From NCBI GenBank assembly GCA_015234045.1, contig JADFWU010000038.1:1-30015 (forward strand): 30,015 nt of DNA, written 5' to 3'. The DNA comes from Magnetococcales bacterium. GTDB lineage: Bacteria > Pseudomonadota > Magnetococcia > Magnetococcales > JADFWU01. Shown in pieces: positions 7,162 through 15,055 of this stretch. How positions within the stretch are numbered: the stretch's first letter is position 1; every line of letters begins with the position of its first letter. The translations under genes were made by a program, and so were the position numbers. Under the pieces are notes generated by a model that did no database searches, had not been told where the DNA came from, and was given only the letters and a program-made list of their open reading frames with translations.

Positions 7162-9150
7162 ATGAACAGTTTGTCCATCCGAATAAAAGTGTTGTTGGTT
7201 TTTTGTTTGATTGGGGCGGTGGCGATCATATCGAGTGTTTCGGTGATTTGGTCGTTGAATCAAGCCAGTAATGATGCAAACTATATCAATGCACTAGGTC
7301 GCCAGCGCATGTTGACGCAAGCGATGGGCAAGTCGGTATTGGGCTATGCCATGGCCAAGAGTAGTTTTCAGACCTTGAATGAACGGGTTGAATCTTTAGA
7401 CCGATACATTACCAGTATGCGTCAAACTTATACGACACATGTGGTGGAGCCTGCTGATCGTGGTGAGATTATTTTATCCCGCGATCCTTCCGCACTCAGT
7501 GAACCGGCAATTCCTTATCCTGCCACCTTTACCAGAATGGTTAATGATGCTTTTAAGGGAGAGGCCAAGGTCAGCATTGACATGCTTTCCGAGCAGCCTG
7601 TGAACAAGGCTAAGAAGCTAACAACTGCCATGGATCAGGAAGCGAATCGATTTTTGACACGCGGTGAAGGGCCGATTTTTATCAACACTGAGGAGAAGGG
7701 CGGCGGTTTAGCCGTGCATTTCTACACCGCAGACCGTGCCACGGTACAGGCCTGTGTGGATTGTCATGCGGTCAAGGCCAATCGACAGACCAAGGTTGGT
7801 GATGTGTTGGGTATTCGCAAATTTTCGCTGAATTTTTCGGATGATTTGGCGTTGGGTAAGGCGGAGTTGAATCCCAGTCTAGGCGAATACAATACAGCGC
7901 GAGAGATTTTTCAACAGACGTTAATGGCCATGAAAAATGGTGGTCAATATCCGAAAGATTTGAAAATCACCAAGTTCAAACAAATTGCAGCGATTGATGA
8001 TTCTGGTGCACAGAATAAAATCGGTGAGATCGAAGCAAAATATCGGCTGTTTGTGGACAGTGTTCAGACGTTGCTGGAGAGCAAGGTTGGATCACTTGAG
8101 TATCGTAAGGCGCGGCAATCGATTTTGGTTGAGTCCAACACACTGCGGAAGTTGAGCAATGATCTGGTGACTATTTACACCGGGATTGCCGAGGGCAATC
8201 AGACGCGGATTTTTTGGTCTGTGATGGTAATGGGGATTTTGATTGTTTTATTGGCGATTGGTGCATTGATGTTTTTCAATGGTTCGGTGATTCGACCGTT
8301 GATTGAGTTGGCAGATCGTTTGCGGGCGGTTGGAAATGGTGATTTGTCTGTTGAGGTGAATTCTACCAGCGGTGATGAGATTGGTCAGACGATGTTGGCA
8401 CTCTCCAGAATGTTGGAGAATCTACGCAATACGGTTGGTTCAGTCATGCAGACAACGGAAGCGGTAGCGGACAACGCCAACGGTATGATGAGTCGCAGTG
8501 CTCAGCTTTCGCAGGGTGCCACGGCACAAGCCGCCTCTATTGAGCAGACCTCTTCAGCCATGGAGGAGATGGCAGCCAACATTAATCAAAATACCGATAA
8601 TGCCCGACAGACAGAGCAGATCGCTCGTAAAGCGGCGGATGAAGCGGTTGATGGTGGTAAGGCGGTGACAGAGGCGGTAACGGCCATGCGTCGTATTGCC
8701 GAGGAGATTTCCATTATTGAAGAGATTGCCCGACAGACAAACCTGTTGGCGCTCAACGCAGCCATTGAGGCGGCGCGTGCTGGTGAGCAGGGCAAGGGCT
8801 TTGCGGTGGTTGCGGCGGAAGTGCGTAAGCTTGCTGAACGCAGTCAGAAGGCGGCCGGCGAGATTGGTTTACTCTCTGGAACCAGCGTTGAAGTTGCGGA
8901 ACGTGCGGGCAAGGTGTTGGATACATTGGTGCCGAACATTCAGCGTACAGCGGCTTTGGTTCAGGAGATCAGTGCGGCTTCCGAGGAACAGAATCACGGT
9001 GCAGAGCAGATAAACAGCGCCATTCAGCAGTTGGATCACGTAATTCAAGAGAATGCCGGATCAGCGAATGAAATGGCCAGCGGCTCGGACCATTTGGGAC
9101 AGATGGCTCAGGAGTTAGAGCGTGCGGTTGGGTTTTTCAAGTTGAAGTAG
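7162..9150 (+). CDS. Methyl-accepting chemoreceptor with periplasmic c-type haem sensor domain
   Basis: 662 residues from the ATG at 7162; an ATG at 7123 would add 13 residues before the same membrane segment. Order: TM1 (about 7-32); a NarX/PilJ-like helix ([16 protein letters not shown]); a DUF3365/Tll0287-like sensor with C-V-D-C-H at about residues 198-202, a c-type haem site; TM2 (about 350-373); HAMP; and the cytoplasmic signalling domain. The hairpin tip [17 protein letters not shown] lies near residues 520-540. It should dock with CheA/CheW and sense redox state, oxygen, NO or a related ligand through the haem. No C-terminal CheR-binding pentapeptide is present (it ends F-F-K-L-K). 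No che genes lie nearby, so it is an orphan receptor. Confidence 0.92.
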   Translation: MNSLSIRIKVLLVFCLIGAVAIISSVSVIWSLNQASNDANYINALGRQRMLTQAMGKSVLGYAMAKSSFQTLNERVESLDRYITSMRQTYTTHVVEPADRGEIILSRDPSALSEPAIPYPATFTRMVNDAFKGEAKVSIDMLSEQPVNKAKKLTTAMDQEANRFLTRGEGPIFINTEEKGGGLAVHFYTADRATVQACVDCHAVKANRQTKVGDVLGIRKFSLNFSDDLALGKAELNPSLGEYNTAREIFQQTLMAMKNGGQYPKDLKITKFKQIAAIDDSGAQNKIGEIEAKYRLFVDSVQTLLESKVGSLEYRKARQSILVESNTLRKLSNDLVTIYTGIAEGNQTRIFWSVMVMGILIVLLAIGALMFFNGSVIRPLIELADRLRAVGNGDLSVEVNSTSGDEIGQTMLALSRMLENLRNTVGSVMQTTEAVADNANGMMSRSAQLSQGATAQAASIEQTSSAMEEMAANINQNTDNARQTEQIARKAADEAVDGGKAVTEAVTAMRRIAEEISIIEEIARQTNLLALNAAIEAARAGEQGKGFAVVAAEVRKLAERSQKAAGEIGLLSGTSVEVAERAGKVLDTLVPNIQRTAALVQEISAASEEQNHGAEQINSAIQQLDHVIQENAGSANEMASGSDHLGQMAQELERAVGFFKLK

Positions 9151-9153
9151 TGA

Positions 9154-9729
9154 AAAAAGGTTTGGGCTGAATATGGCAGATATCGTGCGACTCCCTTTTC
9201 TGTGTTGGATTTGGGTCGCATTAATGATTCAGATCTATCACGTGATGATTTGTTAAGAGGTGGATTCTTAGCATTGAAATGCGTTTTTCAAGCGGAGCTT
9301 TCGGTTGATGTGGTCGCTTCAATTGGTCAAGCGCTTCATGGTGATACAGAGCTTGCTCAACGTGCGTTGTTGTATCTGATTCAGACTTGTGAGGATTTTG
9401 ATATGAGTAGTGTTCAGGCATTTACGGAAGAAGCCTTTCCTGGTGAAACAGAACAGTATGCGTCTCAATTTGCTAGAGAAATGATCGAGAAAGGGCTTCA
9501 GAAAGGACTTCAAAAAGGGCTTCAAAAAGGGCTTCAAAAAGGGCTTCAAAAAGGCCATCAGGAAGGTGAGTCGGCATTTCTGCTGAGACAGCTTCAGCGT
9601 CGGTTTGGGGTTTTGTCAGATTCGGTTGTTGAACAGGTCAAATGTGCGGATCTTGCTGCTCTTGAGTTGTGGGGAGATCGGGTGCTTGATGCGCGGTCGT
9701 TGGATGACGTTTTTTTGGATGAAGCGTGA
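9154..9729 (+). pseudogene. N-terminally truncated Rpn/DUF4351-type nuclease gene
   Basis: The open frame begins right after the chemoreceptor stop, and no normal start is seen; a GTG at 9202 gives 175 residues. The product matches only the C-terminal part of Rpn-family (YhgA-like, PD-(D/E)XK) proteins. It starts at the L-D-L-G-R-I-N-D-S-D-L segment, then L-A-L-K-C-V-F. After a K-G-L-Q repeat comes a DUF4351-like tail (L-L-R-Q-L-Q-R-R-F-G-V-L). The roughly 150-residue nuclease core expected at the N-terminus is missing. Residues upstream of 9202 (E-Y-G-R-Y-R-A-T-P-F-S-V) stay in frame and family-like, so the break lies very near 9154. This is a deletion remnant. It might still be translated by read-through or coupling from the chemoreceptor gene. 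Confidence 0.7.
9490..9561 (+). repeat. 12-bp tandem repeat coding KGLQ
   Basis: Six consecutive 12-bp units (AAAGGGCTTCAA and close variants) lie inside the Rpn remnant and code K-G-L-Q or a variant each time. Such expandable helix repeats are common in the linker of Rpn/DUF4351 proteins. Confidence 0.9.
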
Positions 9730-9765
9730 GATTTGGTTTGAGTTTGTTGTGAGGTGATGGTGTCG

Positions 9766-11064
9766 ATGAATACATCTGTTGAGAAAACATTACTGTATAG
9801 ATTGGATCATCTACCTGCTGGTTGGGCGTTGTTGATGGGGGTGATGGTTGGTGTGTTGGGCGGTGCGGTTTTGCTGTGGTTGTGGCCGGAGTGGGGCTGG
9901 ATAGGTTATGTGGTGTTGTTGGGGCTTGCCGTGGTGTTGGCTTGGACGGGTAAGCCGGTGGTGAAGCGTGAACGCCGTGCGATTGATGTGCCAGAGCAGG
10001 GTGTTGAAGAAGTGAGTACGCCGGATGAGCAGGAAATAGTAGGAGAGCTACCAGCAGAAACAGTGCCGGACATACCAGAGCCTGACATACCAGAGCCCGA
10101 TATACCAGAGTCTAACGCTGATACTCAACCAATAGAGCCTGAAGCCAGTCAGGAATCAGAAGAGCCACAGAACACACCAAAAACCGAGCCAATTGATCAG
10201 GATGTGGCTGAAAAATCACCGAAAAAGATGTCTCTGGCGACTCGGGCTTATCTGCCCAAAACGGATGAAGAAAAAGCCGCATTCAATACCATCCATAAAG
10301 CACCGCACAGGCCTTTGGATGAGTTTGTTGAGATTCCTGCTGGGCGCTTCATGATGGGAAGCCCGGATTCGGACGATTTGGCTCGTGATAATGAAAAACC
10401 TCAACGTGATGTCACAATCTCCTCACTCAGTTGCATGCGCTATCCAGTGACCCGAAAGCTTTATCAAGAGGTGATAGGCAAGGTCTCTGACCATTGGGAT
10501 GATCAAGCAAAGGAGAACTGGCCAATAACGGAAATAAGTTGGTTGGAGGCAGTGATATTCTGTAATCAGTGGTCTGAGCGGGTGGGGTTGACACCCTGTT
10601 ATGAGCAACAGAGTAAACAGATTATATGGCATCGTAGAGCAGATGGCATCCGGTTACCGACAGAAGCGGAGTGGGAATATCTGTGTCGAGCTGGAACAGA
10701 GACTCCGTGGTTTTTTGGTGAAACTGATGATCTGGGTAAGGAGTATGCTTGGTTTGAAGATAACTCAGAAAATCGGCCACATGCTGTGGGCACCCGAAAG
10801 GCCAATCCTTGGGGGTTGTATGATTTATCAGGCAATGTGTTTGAATGGTGCTGGGATCGATATGGTGACTATTCCAAGGAGTCACAGGAGAATCCGGTCG
10901 GCCTGGAGGCAGGTGATGTGCGCGTGATTCGCGGCGGCTCTTTTTTGTTCTGGTCCGGGAGCCTGCGCTCTGCGGACCGGGTCAGGGTCGAGCCCGTGAA
11001 CCGGGTCAGGTTCCTTGGTTTTCGTTGTGTTCGCGGCGCGTCTCCCGCCAGCCTTGATCATTGA
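9766..11064 (+). CDS. Membrane-anchored FGE-sulfatase/C-type-lectin-fold protein, probable DGR target
   Basis: 432 residues from the ATG at 9766, with GAGGTG 9 nt upstream; in-frame GTG 9754 and ATG 9757 are alternatives. Two hydrophobic segments (about 20-40 and 44-60) anchor the N-terminus. A Pro/Glu-rich linker follows, with a D-I-P-E-P repeat. From about residue 186 comes a formylglycine-generating-enzyme (SUMF) domain: E-I-P-A-G-R-F-M-M-G-S-P, R-L-P-T-E-A-E-W-E-Y, P-W-G-L-Y-D-L-S-G-N-V-F-E-W, R-V-I-R-G-G-S-F and G-F-R-C-V-R-G. This fold is the usual ligand-binding scaffold varied by DGRs. No sulfatase gene is nearby, so a binding role is more likely than catalysis. The last 48 codons hold the variable region shared with the convergent gene. 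It is probably a second sensor of the adjacent MoxR system. Confidence 0.85.
   Translation: MNTSVEKTLLYRLDHLPAGWALLMGVMVGVLGGAVLLWLWPEWGWIGYVVLLGLAVVLAWTGKPVVKRERRAIDVPEQGVEEVSTPDEQEIVGELPAETVPDIPEPDIPEPDIPESNADTQPIEPEASQESEEPQNTPKTEPIDQDVAEKSPKKMSLATRAYLPKTDEEKAAFNTIHKAPHRPLDEFVEIPAGRFMMGSPDSDDLARDNEKPQRDVTISSLSCMRYPVTRKLYQEVIGKVSDHWDDQAKENWPITEISWLEAVIFCNQWSERVGLTPCYEQQSKQIIWHRRADGIRLPTEAEWEYLCRAGTETPWFFGETDDLGKEYAWFEDNSENRPHAVGTRKANPWGLYDLSGNVFEWCWDRYGDYSKESQENPVGLEAGDVRVIRGGSFLFWSGSLRSADRVRVEPVNRVRFLGFRCVRGASPASLDH
10069..10110 (+). repeat. 15-bp tandem repeat coding DIPEP
   Basis: About 2.8 copies of a 15-bp unit code D-I-P-E-P in the linker between the membrane segments and the FGE domain. 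It likely forms an extended stalk. Confidence 0.85.
10921..11057 (+). repeat. Putative DGR variable region 1
   Basis: This 137-bp segment is repeated in inverted orientation at 11353-11489. The left 27 nt (10921-10947) and the right 50 nt (11008-11057) are identical in the two copies. The 60-nt core between them (10948-11007) has 13 differences, 12 of them at codon positions 1 or 2. Seven of the 13 sites carry A in one copy. This is what adenine-directed mutagenesis of a template rich in AAC codons would give. The constant 3' part would be the homing-initiation (IMH-like) end. It ends 7 nt before the end of the gene. Confidence 0.72.
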
Positions 11065-11081
11065 TTTCTTGATCTTTTTAA

Positions 11082-11106
11082 CGCCGCGCAGCGGCGAGAT
11101 TTTTAT
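11082..11106 (+). terminator. Hairpin with GCA triloop plus T-run after variable region 1
   Basis: CGCCGC (11082-11087), loop GCA, GCGGCG (11091-11096), then GAGATTTTTA. It can serve as a rho-independent terminator for the FGE gene. Its place, 24 nt after the variable region, also matches the hairpin/cruciform that stimulates DGR homing. Confidence 0.6.
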
Positions 11107-11111
11107 TGGGT

Positions 11112-11129
11112 AAGTGACAATTGTCACTT
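11112..11129. promoter_or_regulatory. Perfect 18-bp palindrome
   Basis: AAGTGACAATTGTCACTT is a perfect inverted repeat between the two convergent FGE genes. The half-site TTGTCAC recurs at about 11184. It could be a protein-binding site or part of the recombination-prone 3' region; function unknown. Confidence 0.4.
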
Positions 11130-11306
11130 TATTGGTCGTGATTGCACCAATATTTGTAGTTTTTGGTAGTTTTTTGGTGTTTTGTTGTCACCCATTGTGT
11201 CACAAGGTGAGTAATAGGCCGCGATAGGATTTTAAGGTTTGACAAAATAGTACCAAAATGGTCGTTTTTTGTCATGTGTTTGTGTTTTTTTGTCTTTATT
11301 AAGTAC

Positions 11307-11332
11307 CAAAAAAAATCTACCCGCTTCGCGGG
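11307..11332 (-). terminator. Hairpin with GAA triloop plus T-run after variable region 2
   Basis: Read on the minus strand: CCCGC, loop GAA, GCGGG (11332-11320), then TAGA and a long T-run (to about 11307). It is a good rho-independent terminator for the conflict operon. It is the counterpart of the hairpin at 11082, 20 nt after the second variable region. Both hairpins are preceded by TTGATCTTTT. Confidence 0.65.
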
Positions 11333-11345
11333 AAAAGATCAATAA

Positions 11346-14123
11346 TCAAGAGTCAAGGCTGGCGGGAGACGCGCCGCGAACACAACGAAAACCAAGGAAC
11401 CTGAACCGGTCCCCGGGCTCGTACCAGTCCCGGTCCGCTGAGCGCAGGTACCCGGACCCGGCCAAAAAAGAGCCGCCGCGAATCACGCGGCGCAAGCCAG
11501 TCTTAGGCCCTGTGGGATTGGTTTGCTCTTTAGCAGGATAAGTGTCATACCAATCCGAGTTCCATTCCCAGGCATTGCCATGCAAATCATACAGCCCCCA
11601 TGGATTGGGGCGCATGGAACCAACAGTTAATAAGGAATCTGAATTTTGCTTGTTGTAATTAGCGTATTGATCCAGCTGGCTCTCATCCTCACCAAAAGAC
11701 CAGCGTGATTGTGTCCCGGCCCGAGTAGCGTATTCCCATTCTGCCTCGGTGGGCAGTCGATAACCCAATGAGCGACAATATCCATCAGCATCATTCCAGG
11801 ATACGTTTATCACAGGAAGGTCATCTTCACCCTTATGATCTGGATGAACCAGACGGTATTGGGCATTGGTGGTCTCATATTTTGCCATATCGAAGGCGGA
11901 AAGAGTCACTTTGTGTACTGGGCCTTCATTGGAGTTTCGACCTTTTTCATTTTCTGGTGAGCCCATCTTGAACGACCCAGCACAGAGTCGGATAAAAGGA
12001 ATGCCGTTATTGTCCTTATACTCACTATGAGGGCAGAATAGAGATGTCCATAGGTAGGTGTCATAAAAAATAAAATAACCGCCAGAAATAGCCAGCCAGA
12101 GTGTGATGCCAATGGAGAACCAAACACGCCCTGGTGATTTTGTTGAGTAGTTTACGCCTGGATCTCCACCAAAGCCCATTGTCAACAGCATCGCTTTTTC
12201 CGCATCGGTGCGGTCATCTAACTGCCAGGGTAGTCGTATTAAATCGGATGAAGTGGCGTGTTGGTCAGAATAGGGTTTGATACGTTTCTTGATCAGTTCG
12301 CGTAATTGATCAGATTTGTTTGAAGGCTCTTGGTCGAACAGTGTGAAAAGGGCAGGGATGGCTTTTTCTGGTGCGAGCCAAAGGGTGAGTAGGACCTGCT
12401 CAACGGTGAGCCGATGATAGGCCAGGCTGTTTTTTTCCGGGCTCTCCTCTGTTTTTCTAATTTGTCTTTCAAACGCTGTTAGCCAATAGTTCAGCGCTTT
12501 GTTCAGAACTGTGTCTTCATGAAGCGTGTCTGACGGATCAACTTGTTGATAAAAACTCAACCAATCCAGAAGCTCTTGTCTCTGAGTGTCGGTAAATATC
12601 ACTGCGTCGGTGCTGGATTTAGCATAGTGGAACAGATGGCGGTAATGGCTACTTGGACAGCTGATTTTGAGTTCTTTGTGCAGTGCTAATGCTTGGGATT
12701 CCAAAACAGGCAGAGGAGACAGCGCACATGTGGCGGCCCAAAGTTTAATTACATTTTTATCTTCAATCCGTGCTGGCTGTGTACGGCTCTGACCCAAAAC
12801 AGCAGGCAGCTGATCCGCTGTAATCAGCGCTAATTGAAAAGGCTCAATAACTGTCTTTAACGCGCGGCTGTCGGTCAAGTCTGTCACAAACCAAAGACGA
12901 GGAAAAGACGATAACATCCGTAAAATGGCATTAAAACGCACAGAGTTCCTATCAGAACGCTGATATTGAGCGCTCAAAAGCTCACCATCGGTAAGCAGGA
13001 GCATAATCAATCCATTACGTTGCTCTTCCAGATCGCTAAGAATAAAACGTGCTTGAGCGTTGTCGGTAAACTGATCCGGCTTGATCCAGAAAAAGGCGGT
13101 CTCAACCGGTAAATTAGCTCTGAGCAGTGCGGTTTCAACTTCTTGGGCCAGACGCTCCAGTGTAGGGCTTTGGCAGGCTTTATCCAATAGAATCCACACC
13201 GTGCGGTGATAACGGGCTGGTTGAAAAACCAGGTTCAATAAACCGCCATCCTGAGCGGTTTTCTCAACTGTGGCATCTATATCAATTGTCTGAGTTGCTT
13301 CTTCAGCTGTAAATGTATCAATGCCCCAAACAATCAACTCTTCATTGGTATGATCCAGAAAAATAAGCTCTTTTGATTCCCATGCAGGTAAATAAGGTTC
13401 CGTTGCGCCCTCATTAAACAAAAGCGGTTCAGAAGGCTGAAGTAGTCGCCTTCTAAGTGGGAAAAGAAACATCAAGATCAATATAATAAAAGCAGAAGCT
13501 GCAATGGCAGGATAGGGATGATTGATAGTGCGAATAACCGTTGGTGGTGCGTTGTTGGATGGATCTTTGATGCTTGTTTCATCTGTTAGCTTTAAAAGTT
13601 GTTTGAAATCTTGATTGCTTTTCTGGAATATTTCATCCTGCATCAACGGACGTGGTGGTGAGGGCGTGAATTCAATTTGCTCTGGAATAATTGCCGCAAA
13701 AACAATGATGATTAGGAAAAGTGAATAGGCCAGCAATAGCCACAACACTCTTTCCCAGGTAATAAAGGATTTTTTTTGAATGGGGCTGTTGGTGTCAAAG
13801 GATCTGGTAGCGTGCTGTTGATCAGGTGTGCCTGAAGGGTGATCCGTGGTCGGAAATAATTTTGATTTGTTATTAAGGGTGATGTTGTCTAACCACTGAT
13901 CAAACAATCGATTAAACAGTTTTCTCTTCTCATCCGAGCGCACCAGAATAGAGGATAGAATGGCCTTGATCTGTGCAATGGTTGGCGCATCGCTCTCTGA
14001 CTGAGCGATTTTCTGAAACACCGCATGAATCCGCAACGTCTCCTGAATGCCGATATCCAGACCACCATGGCGTAATCCAGTTAGTAGCGAATCCAGCGAA
14101 GGTGTTTCACGTAACATCGACAT
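11346..14123 (-). CDS. vWA-like, membrane-spanning, FGE/C-type-lectin-fold sensor of a MoxR conflict system
   Basis: 925 residues from the ATG at 14123, which overlaps the MoxR stop in TGATG; the longer frame to 14249 begins at TTG inside MoxR. Residues 1-80 resemble the helical N-terminus of CoxE-type vWA proteins. TM1 lies at about 126-147 and TM2 at 205-223. A vWA-like domain starts near 308, but its metal site is degenerate (W-I-L-L-D-K-A-C-Q-S in place of DxSxS). A helical region follows, then TM3 (about 668-690). The C-terminal FGE domain (about 700-925) has R-L-P-T-E-A-E-W-E-Y, N-P-W-G-L-Y-D-L-H-G-N-A-W-E-W and R-V-I-R-G-G-S-F. The variable region codes residues about 887-907. Topology suggests the FGE domain is on one side of the membrane and the vWA part, facing MoxR, on the other. 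Inferred role: ligand sensing coupled to the ATPase. Confidence 0.85.
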   Translation of the reverse strand: MSMLRETPSLDSLLTGLRHGGLDIGIQETLRIHAVFQKIAQSESDAPTIAQIKAILSSILVRSDEKRKLFNRLFDQWLDNITLNNKSKLFPTTDHPSGTPDQQHATRSFDTNSPIQKKSFITWERVLWLLLAYSLFLIIIVFAAIIPEQIEFTPSPPRPLMQDEIFQKSNQDFKQLLKLTDETSIKDPSNNAPPTVIRTINHPYPAIAASAFIILILMFLFPLRRRLLQPSEPLLFNEGATEPYLPAWESKELIFLDHTNEELIVWGIDTFTAEEATQTIDIDATVEKTAQDGGLLNLVFQPARYHRTVWILLDKACQSPTLERLAQEVETALLRANLPVETAFFWIKPDQFTDNAQARFILSDLEEQRNGLIMLLLTDGELLSAQYQRSDRNSVRFNAILRMLSSFPRLWFVTDLTDSRALKTVIEPFQLALITADQLPAVLGQSRTQPARIEDKNVIKLWAATCALSPLPVLESQALALHKELKISCPSSHYRHLFHYAKSSTDAVIFTDTQRQELLDWLSFYQQVDPSDTLHEDTVLNKALNYWLTAFERQIRKTEESPEKNSLAYHRLTVEQVLLTLWLAPEKAIPALFTLFDQEPSNKSDQLRELIKKRIKPYSDQHATSSDLIRLPWQLDDRTDAEKAMLLTMGFGGDPGVNYSTKSPGRVWFSIGITLWLAISGGYFIFYDTYLWTSLFCPHSEYKDNNGIPFIRLCAGSFKMGSPENEKGRNSNEGPVHKVTLSAFDMAKYETTNAQYRLVHPDHKGEDDLPVINVSWNDADGYCRSLGYRLPTEAEWEYATRAGTQSRWSFGEDESQLDQYANYNKQNSDSLLTVGSMRPNPWGLYDLHGNAWEWNSDWYDTYPAKEQTNPTGPKTGLRRVIRGGSFLAGSGYLRSADRDWYEPGDRFRFLGFRCVRGASPASLDS
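11353..11489 (-). repeat. Putative DGR variable region 2
   Basis: Inverted copy of 10921-11057, at the 3' end of the 925-residue protein gene. The constant flanks are 11463-11489 (27 nt) and 11353-11402 (50 nt), and the variable core is 11403-11462. Encoded differences from copy 1 include F-W to A-G, S to Y, V-R-V to D-W-Y, V-N to G-D, and V to F. Confidence 0.72.
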
Positions 14124-15055
14124 CAACCGAGTATCTCGTAATCGTCCCGATCCTTGATCAGTGTGTTTAAAGCGGGTAGGTCTGAGAGTGGGCAGTGTGA
14201 AATATGGTTGAGATCGGTGTATTGCATGGCAGAAAGTGCTGTCAGCCAAACAAGTAATTCAGCGGTTGCTGGACGTTTTCGAAGCTCTACGGACCGCAAC
14301 TCTAAAAATCGCGTGGTTGCCGCGTCTCGGATCTCAACGGACAGGTTGGGAAAATCACCAATCCGTGCCTCTACAGCTTTTCTAACCAGATCATCAGAAA
14401 AGGTGATGTAATGAAAAATGCACCGCCTGAGAAATGCCTCAGGCAACCGGCGTTCACTGTTGCTGGTTATGATGACAATTGGCGGTGGCGCGTCTTTGCG
14501 AGAGATATCATCATCCAATTCATCCACTCGAAAAGTGTGCTGATCCAATACGTTCAGTAGATCATTGGGAAAATCACGGGATGCCTTGTCAATCTCATCC
14601 AACAGCACAACCGATGGATCGCTCTGTTCAAACGCTTTCCACAGTGGTCCTTGTCGAATAAAATTATTCATATCATCAATGTCTTGCTTAGGATCTTGCG
14701 CCGCATGAAGGTAGGCCACAGTATCAAACCGATATTGTAGATCACTGGCGGTTGTGGTGCTTTTAACAAACAACGGAAACAATTCAATACCAAAAAAACT
14801 TGCCAGATAGTAGGCCAACTGCGTCTTGCCTGTTCCAGGCTCACCGGTCAGCAAAAGAGGAGCGCCCACTGTTAAGGCAACATTCACCGCTTCCAATAGA
14901 TCAGGATCAGGATGATAAAACTCAGCCCCTTTTTCAAGACTGCCAAGCGAAGAAGGAATATCACGGGTCGCAAGCAGTGTTTTACGGGTGGCCTGATCGC
15001 GTTCAGCATCAAGAAGGTTGAAAACAGATTTATTGGTGTCAGTCATCGTTACCAT
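14123..15055 (-). CDS. MoxR-family AAA+ ATPase
   Basis: 310 residues. Walker A G-E-P-G-T-G-K-T (71-78), Walker B V-V-L-L-D-E-I-D (149-156), sensor-1 Asn near 199, and the paired Arg of F-L-R-R-C near 210 as candidate arginine finger. The MoxR-type lid follows. MoxR ATPases remodel proteins together with vWA-domain partners. Here the partner is the next gene, whose start overlaps this stop (TGATG). Its own start overlaps the end of the upstream gene by 7 nt, so all three genes are translationally coupled. An alternative start is the ATG at 15046. Place and coupling point to the motor of a ternary conflict system, not to a metal-insertion role such as methanol dehydrogenase maturation. Confidence 0.93.
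   Translation of the reverse strand: MVTMTDTNKSVFNLLDAERDQATRKTLLATRDIPSSLGSLEKGAEFYHPDPDLLEAVNVALTVGAPLLLTGEPGTGKTQLAYYLASFFGIELFPLFVKSTTTASDLQYRFDTVAYLHAAQDPKQDIDDMNNFIRQGPLWKAFEQSDPSVVLLDEIDKASRDFPNDLLNVLDQHTFRVDELDDDISRKDAPPPIVIITSNSERRLPEAFLRRCIFHYITFSDDLVRKAVEARIGDFPNLSVEIRDAATTRFLELRSVELRKRPATAELLVWLTALSAMQYTDLNHISHCPLSDLPALNTLIKDRDDYEILG

Noticed and set aside
9490-9561. Regular repeats that might be a CRISPR array
   Set aside because: Units are 12 bp, in direct contact without spacers, and code K-G-L-Q in frame.
9766-11064. True sulfatase-activating formylglycine-generating enzyme
   Set aside because: No sulfatase nearby, a membrane stalk, and a hypervariable C-terminal end all favour a binding role.
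10921-11489. Simple gene duplication as the sole source of the shared 3' ends
   Set aside because: Identity is confined to the last 137 bp with perfect flanks, while the rest of the two FGE domains is diverged; recent whole-domain duplication does not give this. Gene conversion without hypermutation remains a lesser alternative.
14123-14249. Extended N-terminus of the vWA/FGE protein
   Set aside because: It starts at TTG inside the MoxR gene and is read in another frame of it; the TGATG overlap gives a far better start.
14123-15055. MoxR as a maturation factor for a dehydrogenase
   Set aside because: No dehydrogenase or metal-cofactor genes are near; the operon partners point to a conflict system.
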